64,000 nt of DNA from JAJDXW01 sp965243335 (GTDB lineage Bacteria > Pseudomonadota > Gammaproteobacteria > HK1), in the NCBI GenBank assembly GCA_965243335.1, contig OZ251545.1, positions 3,224,001 to 3,288,000 of the forward strand, in the 5' to 3' direction. The position numbers and the translations under genes are program-made. The notes beneath the pieces were generated by a model. It was not told the origin of the DNA. It worked only from the letters and a program-made list of their open reading frames with translations, and did not search any database. The stretch's first letter is position 1. Each line of letters opens with the position of its first letter. Below, in pieces: positions 43,644-51,649 of the stretch.

Positions 43644-45221
43644 TTGAGGGCGGCGACCGTGGCGGCGACCGGCATCGAGATCAACCCGGAGCTCGCCCGC
43701 GCCCTCGAGCTCATGGAGGCGGGCGAGCGGAACCTCTTCGTCACCGGCAAGGCGGGGACGGGGAAGTCGACCCTGCTCGAGCACTTCCGCGCGACCACGC
43801 GGGGGAGCCCGGTCATCCTCGCCCCGACCGGGGTCGCCGCCCTCAACGTGCGCGGCCAGACCGTGCACCGGTTCTTCGGGTTCCGGGTCGACACGACCCC
43901 CGAGAAGGTGCGCGCGAGCCGCCGCAAGCCGCGCGACCCGGCGCTGATCGCCAAGCTCCGGACCATCGTCATCGACGAGGTCTCGATGCTCCGCGCGGAC
44001 CTTCTCGACTGCGTCGACCTCTTCCTCCGCAAGCACGGGCCGACCCCGAACACGCCGTTCGGAGGGGTGCAGATGGTCTTCGTCGGGGACCTCTACCAGC
44101 TCCCGCCGGTGGTGGCCGGAGAGGAGCGCGAGATCTTCCGCACCGTCTACGAGACCCCCTACTTCTTCAGCGCCCGCGCGCTCGCGGGCGGCGAGGAGCT
44201 GGAGATGGTCGAGCTCCGGAAGGTCTACCGGCAGAAGGACGCCGACTTCGTCGAGCTGCTCAACCGGATCCGCAACGATTCGGTGGACGAAGACGATCTC
44301 GCGCGCCTCAACGCGCGCTTCCAACCGGACTTCGAGCCGGCGAACGACGTCTTTCACGTGAGCCTCACCACCACCAACCGGAACGCCGACCGCATCAACG
44401 AGACCAGGCTCGCCTCGCTTCCGGGAAGGGCCCGCGTCTCGCACGCCGACGTTGCGGGCGACTTCGGACGGGAGCACTACCCCACCGCCACCGAGCTCGC
44501 CTTCAAGGAAGGCGCCCAGATCATGATGCTCAACAACGACCCGGGGGGCCGCTGGGTCAACGGGAGCGTCGGGGCCATCGAGTCCTTCGAGCAGGACGAA
44601 GACGGCGAGGACTTCCTCTCCGTCCGCCTCCGGGACGGCGGCGGCCTCGTCGAGGTCCGGCCCCATACCTGGGACCTCATCCGTTTCGCCCTCGCGGACG
44701 GCCGGATCGTGAGCGAGCCGATCGGCTCCTTCACCCAGCTTCCCTTCCGCCTCGCGTGGGCGGTGACCATCCACAAGTCCCAGGGGAAGACCTTCGACCG
44801 CATCGTGGTGGACCTCGAGCGGGGCGCCTTCGCGCCCGGCCAGACCTACGTGGCCCTCAGCCGGTGCGCCTCCTTCGAAGGGGTGGTCCTCCGGCGGCGG
44901 GTCGCGAGGAGCTCCATCCGCACGGACTGGCGCATCCGGCAGTTCCTCACCGGCTACCACTACCGGCGCTCGGAGGCGGCGATGCCGGCCGAGGAGAAGG
45001 CGGCGGCCATCCAGCGCGCCATCGAGGCCGGCGGCAAGGTCGCGATGACCTACCTCCGGCCCGACGATACGAAGAGCGAGCGGGTGGTCGCCCCCATCAG
45101 TGTCGGCCCGGAGACCTACTCGGGGAAGAGCTTCCTCGGGATGCGGGCCTTCTGTCCGCTGCGCGGCGAGGAGCGGATGTTCCGGGTCGACCGGATCCTG
45201 GAGCTCGAGGTGCGGGCCTGA
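43644..45221 (+). CDS. PIF1-like AAA/SF1 helicase with C-terminal WYL-like domain
   Basis: 525 aa from TTG 43644. Helicase motifs: LFVTGKAGTGKSTLL (Walker A, residues 35-42), APTGVAALNVRGQTVHRFFGF, IVIDEVSMLRADLLD (Walker B), FVGDLYQLPPVV, AWAVTIHKSQGKTFDRIVVDL and YVALSRCASFEGVVL. The last about 90 residues (AIEAGGKVAMTYLRPDDTKSERVVAPISVG ... FRVDRILELEV) resemble a WYL domain, a nucleic-acid or ligand-sensing module. A role in DNA repair or replication-fork processing is expected. The start is uncertain because the purine-rich stretch abuts the TTG. Confidence 0.9.
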   Translation: MRAATVAATGIEINPELARALELMEAGERNLFVTGKAGTGKSTLLEHFRATTRGSPVILAPTGVAALNVRGQTVHRFFGFRVDTTPEKVRASRRKPRDPALIAKLRTIVIDEVSMLRADLLDCVDLFLRKHGPTPNTPFGGVQMVFVGDLYQLPPVVAGEEREIFRTVYETPYFFSARALAGGEELEMVELRKVYRQKDADFVELLNRIRNDSVDEDDLARLNARFQPDFEPANDVFHVSLTTTNRNADRINETRLASLPGRARVSHADVAGDFGREHYPTATELAFKEGAQIMMLNNDPGGRWVNGSVGAIESFEQDEDGEDFLSVRLRDGGGLVEVRPHTWDLIRFALADGRIVSEPIGSFTQLPFRLAWAVTIHKSQGKTFDRIVVDLERGAFAPGQTYVALSRCASFEGVVLRRRVARSSIRTDWRIRQFLTGYHYRRSEAAMPAEEKAAAIQRAIEAGGKVAMTYLRPDDTKSERVVAPISVGPETYSGKSFLGMRAFCPLRGEERMFRVDRILELEVRA

Positions 45222-45306
45222 CGGTCGGCGCGCGCGGACCCGGCGGCCCGGCGCCTCCGCGCCGACGCCCCGTCCCGTCGAAGCTCAGCCGAAGCCCGGT
45301 CGAAGC

Positions 45307-45825
45307 TCAGTCGAAGCGCAGGAGGGAATGCACGGTGCGGCCGCCGAGGCGCGCGCGGCCCCCGAGCCCGTCCAGCTCGACCACGAAGGCGCAGCCCGCC
45401 ACCTCGCCCCGCAGCCGCTCGACGAGGGTGCAACCGGCGGCCGCGGTCCCGCCGGTGGCCACGAGGTCGTCCACGACGAGGACCCGAGCCCCCGGCTCGA
45501 AGGCGTCGACGTGCATCTCGACCGTGCCGGTCCCGTATTCCAGCGAATAGGACTCGGAGACCTTGCGGAACGGCAGCTTGCCGGGCTTGCGGATCGGCAC
45601 GAACGCGGCCGCGAGCTCCCGCGCGACGAGGCAGCCGAAGACGAAGCCGCGAGCTTCGATGCCCGCCACCGCCTGGACCCCCCGCCCAACGAACGGGGCC
45701 GCGAGCCGGTGGGCGGCGAGGGCGAGCGCCGCCGGATCCCCGAGGAGCGGGGTGATGTCGCGGTAGAGGATGCCGGGCTTCGGGAAGTCGGGAATGGTCC
45801 GGATCCGGGACTCGATCTCGCGCAT
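45307..45825 (-). CDS. apt: Adenine phosphoribosyltransferase
   Basis: 172 aa, normal length. Salvages adenine to AMP with PRPP. Motifs: IPDFPKPGILYRDITPLLGDP at the N-terminus, IEARGFVFGCLVA, FVPIRKPGKLPF and the PRPP-binding VLVVDDLVATGGTAAAGCTL. Cytoplasmic. It converges on the helicase gene, with a spacer holding short GTCGAAGCTCAG repeats. Confidence 0.95.
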   Translation of the reverse strand: MREIESRIRTIPDFPKPGILYRDITPLLGDPAALALAAHRLAAPFVGRGVQAVAGIEARGFVFGCLVARELAAAFVPIRKPGKLPFRKVSESYSLEYGTGTVEMHVDAFEPGARVLVVDDLVATGGTAAAGCTLVERLRGEVAGCAFVVELDGLGGRARLGGRTVHSLLRFD

Positions 45826-45952
45826 GGGAGGGACTACCGGTTGCGGAGGGGGAGGAAGAGCGGGGAGGGGAAGGCAGGTCCAGGCCGGCGAACGACGCTC
45901 GAGCCGTGCTGCCGGAACGCCGGGGCGCTGGAGCGCCGGAGGGCCGATGGGC

Positions 45953-46435
45953 CTATTCGCCGAGGAGGCGCGGCCAGTGGACGTCCGCCCGCGCGACGTT
46001 GCCGGGGACGTCCTTCTCCCATTGCGCCCGCACCGAGAGGCTGTAGTTGAGGTATAGCGCCCCGTCCACGATCCGCCACGCCTCGGGAACGATGGAGGCG
46101 GTATAGCCCCGGCTCACCGCCCAGGCGCAGTAGCCGCCATAGCGGGGGGCGTACCGGTGCGGGTCCGCCTCGAAGGCGGCGCGGTTCCCGGCGCTCGCGA
46201 AAGACCACGTGGCGCCCATCCACTCGAGGCGATGGGCGCTCTTCCCCTCCACCGGCCGGCCCTCGGTGAAGTAGGCCACCGGGTCGTACCCGCGGATGGC
46301 CCCCTCGGAGGAGGTCGAGAACACCGGTTCGAGAGCCGCCGCCGCGCCGGCCGCGAGACCCAGGATCGCGGCGAGAAGCGGGGCGACCGCTCTCGGCGCC
46401 GTTCTCCTCGTCCGCTCCGTCCGTGTCCGTCCCAT
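45953..46435 (-). CDS. Periplasmic YHS-domain protein
   Basis: 160 aa from ATG 46435. Signal peptide: RTAPRAVAPLLAAILGLAAGAAA. The mature part begins LEPVFSTSSEGAIRGYDPVAYFTEGRPVEGKS, followed by the YHS core (HRLEWMGATWSFASAGNRAAFEADPHRYAPRYGGYCAWAVSRGY). YHS domains are thought to bind metal; the cysteine in GGYCAWAVS is the likely ligand. The longer open frame upstream runs through a dispersed repeat and is rejected as the start. Confidence 0.88.
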   Translation of the reverse strand: MGRTRTERTRRTAPRAVAPLLAAILGLAAGAAAALEPVFSTSSEGAIRGYDPVAYFTEGRPVEGKSAHRLEWMGATWSFASAGNRAAFEADPHRYAPRYGGYCAWAVSRGYTASIVPEAWRIVDGALYLNYSLSVRAQWEKDVPGNVARADVHWPRLLGE

Positions 46436-46919
46436 GTCGGTCGATCTCCTCGGTGGGGGCGCCCGCTCATGTCGCGGCGGCCACTGCCCGCGGATGATAG
46501 ATCGGGAAGCGGCGGAACGCGCCGGGCGTCTTGTCCGGGGGCAGGGGCGCGGTGGGGACTTTCGCCAGGTAGACCTCGCCGCGGGCTCGTCCCGGGAACG
46601 GCGCATCCTGGGAACGCTTGTGTCTCGCCCGCAGCGGACCGGAGTGAAGCGCCTGCGAACAAAGATGCGGGCGGGACGCCCGCGTTCCCAGGAAGAGCCT
46701 GCGCGCCGCCGAAGGGCGAGCGCGGCGAACACGGGCTGCCCGCGAATGCGAAGCGCGACGGGTGGCCGGCCCGGCGCGTGCGCGCGGTCGAAACGGCCCG
46801 GAACCGGACGCCGCCCGCTGCCGTCCGGCGGTCGGCGCCCGCCGGCCAGGAAACAAGCAGGCTCGGGACCGGGACCGGCCGGCCCGTCCGGGGCGGGGAA
46901 CCGGAGTAGAATCCGGGCG
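46436..46919. repeat. Spacer with complete dispersed palindromic element (box 46551, arms 46606-46693)
   Basis: Box GGTGGGGACTTTCGCC at 46551-46566. Arms TCCTGGGAACGCTTGTGTCT (from 46606) and the complementary arm ending GCGTTCCCAGGA (to 46693) enclose a 32-base loop with AGTGAAGCGCC. No gene is supported between the YHS and larC starts. Confidence 0.85.
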
Positions 46920-48371
46920 GTGCACATTCACTTGGACCCCGTCGGCGGGGTGGCCGGCGACATGTTCGCCGCCGCCCTCCTGGACGCATTCCCCGAACGC
47001 GCGGAAGCGCTCGCGGCCGGGCTCGCGGAATGCCGCCTGCACGAGATCGTCCGGGTCCGGTCCGAGCCGTTCACGGACGGCGTCCTGCGGGGGCGCCGTT
47101 TCCATGCCGCCCCTGCCCCCTCCGGGGCCGAGCCCGGCCGCGGCGCGGGACGCCGCGAGCCTGCCGGGGAGCCCGAGCCGGGTCCGGGACGGAGCGGCGA
47201 AGCCCCTTCCGCGCCCGACCACCGACACGGACACGAACCCCGGCCCCGGCACGTCGGTGGGCATTCCCACACGGGAGACGAGGGCGAAGGGGATGGCGGG
47301 AGCAAACACGGCGGAGACGCACACGCCGGAGGCGAGGCCGCTGGCGCACACCACCCCCACCGCCGCTTCGCGGATATCCGGGAATGGCTCCGGGCGAGCG
47401 GGCTCGCCCATCCGGTCGCGGAGCGGGCGGAGGCCATCTTCGTCCTACTCGCCGAAGCGGAAGCGGAGGTCCACGGCATCGCGGTCGAGGACGTGACGTT
47501 CCACGAGGTCGGGGCGTGGGACTCCATCGCGGACGTCGTCTGCGCGGCGTGGCTCATCGACTCCCTCGACCCCGCCGCCTGGTCCTGCGCCCCGCTCCCC
47601 CTTGGGGGCGGGCGGGTCCGCACCGCGCACGGGATGCTGCCGGTCCCGGCCCCCGCGACCGCCCTCCTCCTCCGGGGGCTCCCGACCTTCCACGACGGGG
47701 TGGGGGGGGAGCGGGTGACCCCGACCGGAGCGGCCATCCTCCGGCATCTCGACCCGGCGTTCGAGCCCGCCGGGCTCAGCGGGCGCATCGCGCGCACCGG
47801 GCACGGCTTCGGAAGCCGCCGCCTCCCCGGAATGAGCAACGTCCTGCGGGTGCTCGTCCTCGATCCCGCCTTCGGTCCCGCTTTCGATTCCGCCTTCGAT
47901 TCCGCCTTCGATCCCGCCCGCGAACCGGGCGGCTGGCGGGAGGAGACGATCGCGGTCTGCTCGTTCGAGGTGGACGACCAGACCGCGGAGGACCTCGCGG
48001 TCGGCCTCGACCGGCTGCGGGCGGCCGACGGGGTGCTCGACGTGGTCCAGACCCCCGCCATCGGCAAGAAGGGGCGGATGGCGGCGAGCGTGCGGGTGCT
48101 CGCCCGGCCGGAGGCGCGGGAGCGGGTGATCGAGCGGTGCTTTGCCGAGACGTCGACGATCGGGGTACGCTGGCAGCCGGTGCGCCGGGCCGCCCTCGAA
48201 CGCGAGGAGGCGGTCGCCGACGTGGCCGGCGAGCCGGTCCGGATCAAGCGCGCGCATCGGGGGACGGGGGGCGGCGAGGTGACGGTCAAGGCGGAGATGG
48301 ACGACGTCGCGAACGCGGACGGCGGGCGGGCCGGGCGCGAGGAACGGCGCCGGCGGGCGGAATCGACGTGA
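46920..48371 (+). CDS. larC: Nickel-pincer cofactor biosynthesis protein LarC
   Basis: 483 aa from GTG 46920 (VHIHLDPVGGVAGDMFAAALLDAF). LarC inserts nickel into the pincer nucleotide using CTP. Conserved parts: the N-terminal HIHLDPVGGVAGDMF, ERAEAIFVLLAEAEAEVHG, VTFHEVGAWDSIADVV, VTPTGAAILRHL and the C-terminal EVDDQTAEDLAVGLDRL, TPAIGKKGRMAASVRVL. An extra His/Asp/Gly-rich insertion (about residues 85-150) could hold nickel. A DSAF repeat lies near residue 322. Both halves are in one frame, unlike species with a frameshifted larC. The stop overlaps the larE start (GTGA). Confidence 0.93.
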   Translation: MHIHLDPVGGVAGDMFAAALLDAFPERAEALAAGLAECRLHEIVRVRSEPFTDGVLRGRRFHAAPAPSGAEPGRGAGRREPAGEPEPGPGRSGEAPSAPDHRHGHEPRPRHVGGHSHTGDEGEGDGGSKHGGDAHAGGEAAGAHHPHRRFADIREWLRASGLAHPVAERAEAIFVLLAEAEAEVHGIAVEDVTFHEVGAWDSIADVVCAAWLIDSLDPAAWSCAPLPLGGGRVRTAHGMLPVPAPATALLLRGLPTFHDGVGGERVTPTGAAILRHLDPAFEPAGLSGRIARTGHGFGSRRLPGMSNVLRVLVLDPAFGPAFDSAFDSAFDPAREPGGWREETIAVCSFEVDDQTAEDLAVGLDRLRAADGVLDVVQTPAIGKKGRMAASVRVLARPEARERVIERCFAETSTIGVRWQPVRRAALEREEAVADVAGEPVRIKRAHRGTGGGEVTVKAEMDDVANADGGRAGREERRRRAEST

Positions 48372-49168
48372 GCGCGTCCCCCCGGCTCGAGGAGCTCCAC
48401 GGCTGCCTGGACCGGCTCGGGAAGGTGGCGGTCGCGGTGAGCGGCGGGGTCGACAGCATGACCCTGGCGGTCGTCGCCGGGCGCCGTCTCGGCCCGGAGG
48501 CGCGGATGCACCACGCGGTGTCCCCCGCGGTCCCGCCCGAGGCCACCCGCCGGGTGCGGGCCTACGCGGCGCGCGAAGGATGGCCTCTCGAGGTGATGGA
48601 CGCGGGCGAGTTCGGGGACGCCCGCTACCTCGCGAACCCCGCCAACCGCTGCTACTTCTGCAAGACGAACCTCTACGGGGCGATGGCGGCGCGCGCGCGC
48701 GGCGTCCTCGTCTCCGGCACGAACGTGGACGACCTCGGCGACTTCCGCCCCGGGCTCGCCGCCGCCGGCGAGCACGCGGTGCGCCATCCCTACGTCGAGG
48801 CGGGGCTTCGGAAGGACGACGTGCGCGCCCTCGCCCGCTCCCTCCGCCTCGACGACCTCGCGGAGCTGCCGGCCGCGCCCTGCCTCTCGAGCCGGGTAGA
48901 GACCGGGATCGCCATCGACGCGGGCGACCTCGCCGCCGTCCACCGGGTGGAGGTGCGGGTGCGGGACGCGCTCTCGCCGCATTCGGTCCGGTGCCGGGTG
49001 CGGCGCGAGGCCGTCGTCATCGAGCTCGACCCGGCCACGCTCGACCGGCTCGACCCCGACGCCGGCGAGGCGCTGGCGGACGAGGCGAGGGCGGCTTTCG
49101 GCGCCCGGCTCGCGGGCCGGCCCGTCCGCTTCGAGCCCTACCGGATGGGGAGCGCGTTCCTGCGCTGA
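48368..49168 (+). CDS. larE: ATP-dependent sacrificial sulfur transferase LarE
   Basis: 266 aa from GTG 48368, overlapping the larC stop. LarE adenylates and thiolates the pyridinium dicarboxylate precursor. PP-loop VAVSGGVDSMTLAVVAG near residue 22. Cys residues in NRCYFCK and in PAAPCLSSRVETG: three cysteines of the type that bind a [4Fe-4S] cluster in some LarE proteins, as opposed to the single sacrificial Cys. GTNVDDLGDFRPGL is the second conserved motif. Cytoplasmic; same operon as larC. Confidence 0.94.
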   Translation: MSASPRLEELHGCLDRLGKVAVAVSGGVDSMTLAVVAGRRLGPEARMHHAVSPAVPPEATRRVRAYAAREGWPLEVMDAGEFGDARYLANPANRCYFCKTNLYGAMAARARGVLVSGTNVDDLGDFRPGLAAAGEHAVRHPYVEAGLRKDDVRALARSLRLDDLAELPAAPCLSSRVETGIAIDAGDLAAVHRVEVRVRDALSPHSVRCRVRREAVVIELDPATLDRLDPDAGEALADEARAAFGARLAGRPVRFEPYRMGSAFLR

Positions 49169-49594
49169 CCGGCGCGCTCCACGGCGCACTCGGATTGCTT
49201 TGCCGATGGCGGACCTCTGGCCGGTCCGAGGCAGGTGCGCTGTTCGTAAGCTATTGATATAGAGAGTGGAGAGCGGGGTTCGAGATATTGTTTACCCTAC
49301 GGGGACAGCGTTGTTCCACGGCTTGGAGTCGGTTCGAGGGGCGGGTCGTCGGTTTTCACCCCACGGCAGCGCTTGCGCGGGACCCTGGGAACGCGGGCGT
49401 CTCGCCCGCACGGGGGCGGAGCCCCCGGAGATGAGAATGCGGGCGGGACGCCCGCGTTCCCAGGACGCCCTGCGACGAGGTGTGCCTGGCGAAAAACCCC
49501 ACAGCGCACATGCCTCGCCCCGGCCCCCGCTGGGCGGCGTGTCGCCGGGCGGTATACGATTCAGCCCCCCGCCCCCCAACCGGAAGCAGGAGCC
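49169..49594. repeat. Spacer with dispersed element in inverted orientation (49311-49515)
   Basis: Arms CCCTGGGAACGCGGGCGTCT (from 49383) and the complement ending GCGTTCCCAGGA (to 49465) flank a GGGGGCGGAGCCCCC mini-hairpin. The box is on the minus strand (GGCGAAAAACCCC at 49488). The outer flank (49311-49365, TTGGAGTCGGTTCGAGG) is the inverted counterpart of 51485-51550. AT-rich sequence at 49235-49295 may carry a promoter. No gene. Confidence 0.8.
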
Positions 49595-50287
49595 ATGAGC
49601 GAGCCGACCCGGGAGTTCACCCTCGACGCATCGCGGCGCGAGCGGACCGGGCTCGACGAGGCGATCTTCTGCGCCGGCAAGTCCCTCGCCCAGATCGAGG
49701 CGATCCTCGCCCACGCGGAGGCCGCCGGCCGACGCCTCCTCCTCACCCGCCTCGCGCCCGAGGACCACGCGGCCCTGCCCGCCGAGCGCACCGCGGGGCT
49801 TGACTACGACCCCGTGTCGCGGACCGCGATCCTCGGCTCCCCGAGCCCCGCGGAACTCGCCGCCAGCGGCGAGCCCGGCGGCAATCCCCGCGCCGGGGTG
49901 GTGACCGCCGGTTCCTCGGACGTCCCCGTCGCCCGCGAGGCCGCCCGCACCCTCCTCTACGACGGCCACCCGTGCCGCGAGATCCACGACGTGGGGGTGG
50001 CCGGCCTCTGGCGGCTGCTCGAGCGCCTGGACGAGATCCGCGCCCTCGACGTCGTGATCGCGGTCGCCGGCATGGAAGCGGCCCTCGCGAGCGTCCTCGG
50101 CGGGCTCGTGCCGGGGGCGGTCATCGCGGTGCCGACCTCGACCGGCTACGGGGTCGCGGCGGGCGGCGAGACCGCGCTCCGGGCCGCCCTGACGAGCTGC
50201 GCTCCCGGCGTCACCGTCGTCAACATCGACAACGGCTACGGCGCCGCCTGCGCCGCCGCCCGCATCCTGAACGCCCGCCTCCGGTAG
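49595..50287 (+). CDS. larB: Nickel-pincer cofactor biosynthesis protein LarB
   Basis: 230 aa from ATG 49595 with a GCAGGAG ribosome site. LarB carboxylates and hydrolyses nicotinic acid adenine dinucleotide, the first step of pincer synthesis. The PurE-like C-terminal half is clear: GVVTAGSSDVPVAREAARTL, HDVGVAGLWRLLERLDEI, VIAVAGMEAALASVLGGLVPGAVIAVPTSTGYG and VVNIDNGYGAACAAARI. The N-terminal DASRRERTGLDEAIFCAGKS is also typical. A dispersed repeat separates it from larE. LarA, the enzyme that uses the cofactor, is not in the window. Confidence 0.94.
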   Translation: MSEPTREFTLDASRRERTGLDEAIFCAGKSLAQIEAILAHAEAAGRRLLLTRLAPEDHAALPAERTAGLDYDPVSRTAILGSPSPAELAASGEPGGNPRAGVVTAGSSDVPVAREAARTLLYDGHPCREIHDVGVAGLWRLLERLDEIRALDVVIAVAGMEAALASVLGGLVPGAVIAVPTSTGYGVAAGGETALRAALTSCAPGVTVVNIDNGYGAACAAARILNARLR

Positions 50288-50456
50288 CGGCCAGCGAGGC
50301 GCCCCGCCCCGGACCGTGCGCAGGACCACGGGCCAGACTCCCGGCCCGGATGGAATCCACGATGGCAAGGATGGGCGCGAAGGGGAGAGCGCGGGGATCG
50401 GAGGTCGAGGTTTCGCATGGCGCTTGCGGCGCGGCCGCGGGGTTCGCCTCCCCCGC

Positions 50457-50837
50457 TCACTTCATGTCGATGTACCGCACCGGCACGAGCCGATGACCGA
50501 GCATGTCCACGGCGGCCTGGGCCTGCTCCAGGATCACGTATCCGAGCAGGGGCTCCTCGTTCCCGTTCGCCGCTTCGACGAACATCACTTCGTTGACGAC
50601 GGGGCGGAAACCTTCGATCTCGATCTCGACCGGCGCGCAAGCCTCGCCGCGCACGACCTCTCCATTGGCCAGCAGGAGCTCGACGGTCTCCATGCGCGGG
50701 AACTCCCCCAGCCGCTCCTTCCAGGCCGCCGGCAGGATCAGCGCCCCCGCCCCCGTGTCCACGAGCATCCCGCAGTGTACGAACCTGCTCTCGTCGAACA
50801 GGTTCGTCACCCTGGTCTGCGCGATGATCCGGCCCAT
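50457..50837 (-). CDS. Retropepsin-like aspartic protease family protein
   Basis: 126 aa from ATG 50837 (MGRIIAQTRVTNLFDES); an ATG at 50888 would add 17 residues. The catalytic motif is VDTGAGALILPAAWKERLG (Asp-Thr-Gly-Ala). The later LLGYVILEQAQAAVDM corresponds to the flap/second hydrophobic motif of single-domain, dimeric retropepsin-like proteins. No signal peptide or transmembrane segment is seen, so it is probably cytoplasmic. It is directly downstream of an XRE regulator gene on the same strand. Cellular role unknown. Confidence 0.8.
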   Translation of the reverse strand: MGRIIAQTRVTNLFDESRFVHCGMLVDTGAGALILPAAWKERLGEFPRMETVELLLANGEVVRGEACAPVEIEIEGFRPVVNEVMFVEAANGNEEPLLGYVILEQAQAAVDMLGHRLVPVRYIDMK

Positions 50838-50916
50838 CGGGAGTCCGCCCGCCGTCGATGATCCGGCAGTGTGGTCGTGGGCCGTCATCGCGTCAAGCAG
50901 GCCCGAAATCGAAGCG

Positions 50917-51237
50917 TCAGCGCCGGACCCGGCGCGGGCGAATGCGTTGCGGCAGCTCTTCGTTGGCGACGGCCAGACCCGCCGCGTCGTGGCGAACGTC
51001 CGCGAGGTCGGCGAGCCGCTCGGCGAACCCGAGCGAGAACAGCACGCGGGCGTAATTGCCGATCGACACCCCGGCGTTGCCCTTCTCGATGCCGGCGAGC
51101 GTGGTGCGGCTGATCGAAGCGCGCTCCGCGAGCAACGCCATGGGGATACGCTGGCGCCGGCGAGCGTCCCGAACGTCCGCCCCGAGCTTCGCCAGGGCGC
51201 GCCGGGCCGGGATGGGAAGGGAGGCGTCTCTTGCCAT
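50917..51237 (-). CDS. XRE-family transcriptional regulator
   Basis: 106 aa from ATG 51237. Residues about 25-85 form a HTH_3 fold: LGADVRDARRRQRIPMALLAERASISRTTLAGIEKGNAGVSIGNYARVLFSLGF. This arrangement is like antitoxin-type HigA/HipB regulators. No toxin of a known family is adjacent; the only partner on the strand is the retropepsin-like gene 79 bp downstream. Proximity of a dispersed repeat upstream leaves a short AT-rich promoter region at 51238-51270. Confidence 0.85.
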   Translation of the reverse strand: MARDASLPIPARRALAKLGADVRDARRRQRIPMALLAERASISRTTLAGIEKGNAGVSIGNYARVLFSLGFAERLADLADVRHDAAGLAVANEELPQRIRPRRVRR

Positions 51238-51649
51238 AACGGTCACTAATCTAGTCTTTAATCTTCGCACCGTCCATGAAGGCGGCCATTATGAGGCAGG
51301 CGCGCGGTGGGGTTTTTCGCCAAACATACCTCTCGCGGGCGCGTCCATGGGGATGCGGAGGTCCTGGGAACGCTTGTGTCCCGCCCGCAGTGGACAGAAG
51401 GTCCGAGGAAGAAGCGCCCATGAACGAAAATGCGGGCGAGACACAAGCGTTCCCAGGACCTCCGCATCCCCATGGACGTCCCGTGCAAGCGCCACCGTGG
51501 GGTGAATCCACCCAAAGGCCCCTCGAACCGACCCCAAACCTTGGAACAGCGCCCGGGTCTCGTTATCGGCCAGATGGAAATCCCCCTCGCGTCCTCCTCG
51601 CGCGTCCGCTTCCGGGGAGGGTCGGGCCGGCGCGGCGGCTCGTCCTCGG
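51238..51649. repeat. Spacer with the best-preserved dispersed element (45-bp arms)
   Basis: Box GGTGGGGTTTTTCGCC at 51306-51321. Arms 51345-51389 and 51431-51475 are complementary at 44 of 45 positions around a 41-base loop. The outer flank 51485-51550 (GTGGGGTGAAT ... CCCTCGAACCGACCCCAAACC) matches the inverted copy at 49311-49370. No gene. Confidence 0.9.

Noticed and set aside
46467..47411. Long minus-strand open frame over the repeat and larC
   Set aside because: It runs antisense to larC and through a dispersed repeat; GC-rich DNA keeps several frames open. No domain is visible.
49200..49300. tRNA-like sequence (GGTTCGAG element)
   Set aside because: No acceptor stem or cloverleaf can be built around it, and the surrounding DNA matches the dispersed repeat family.
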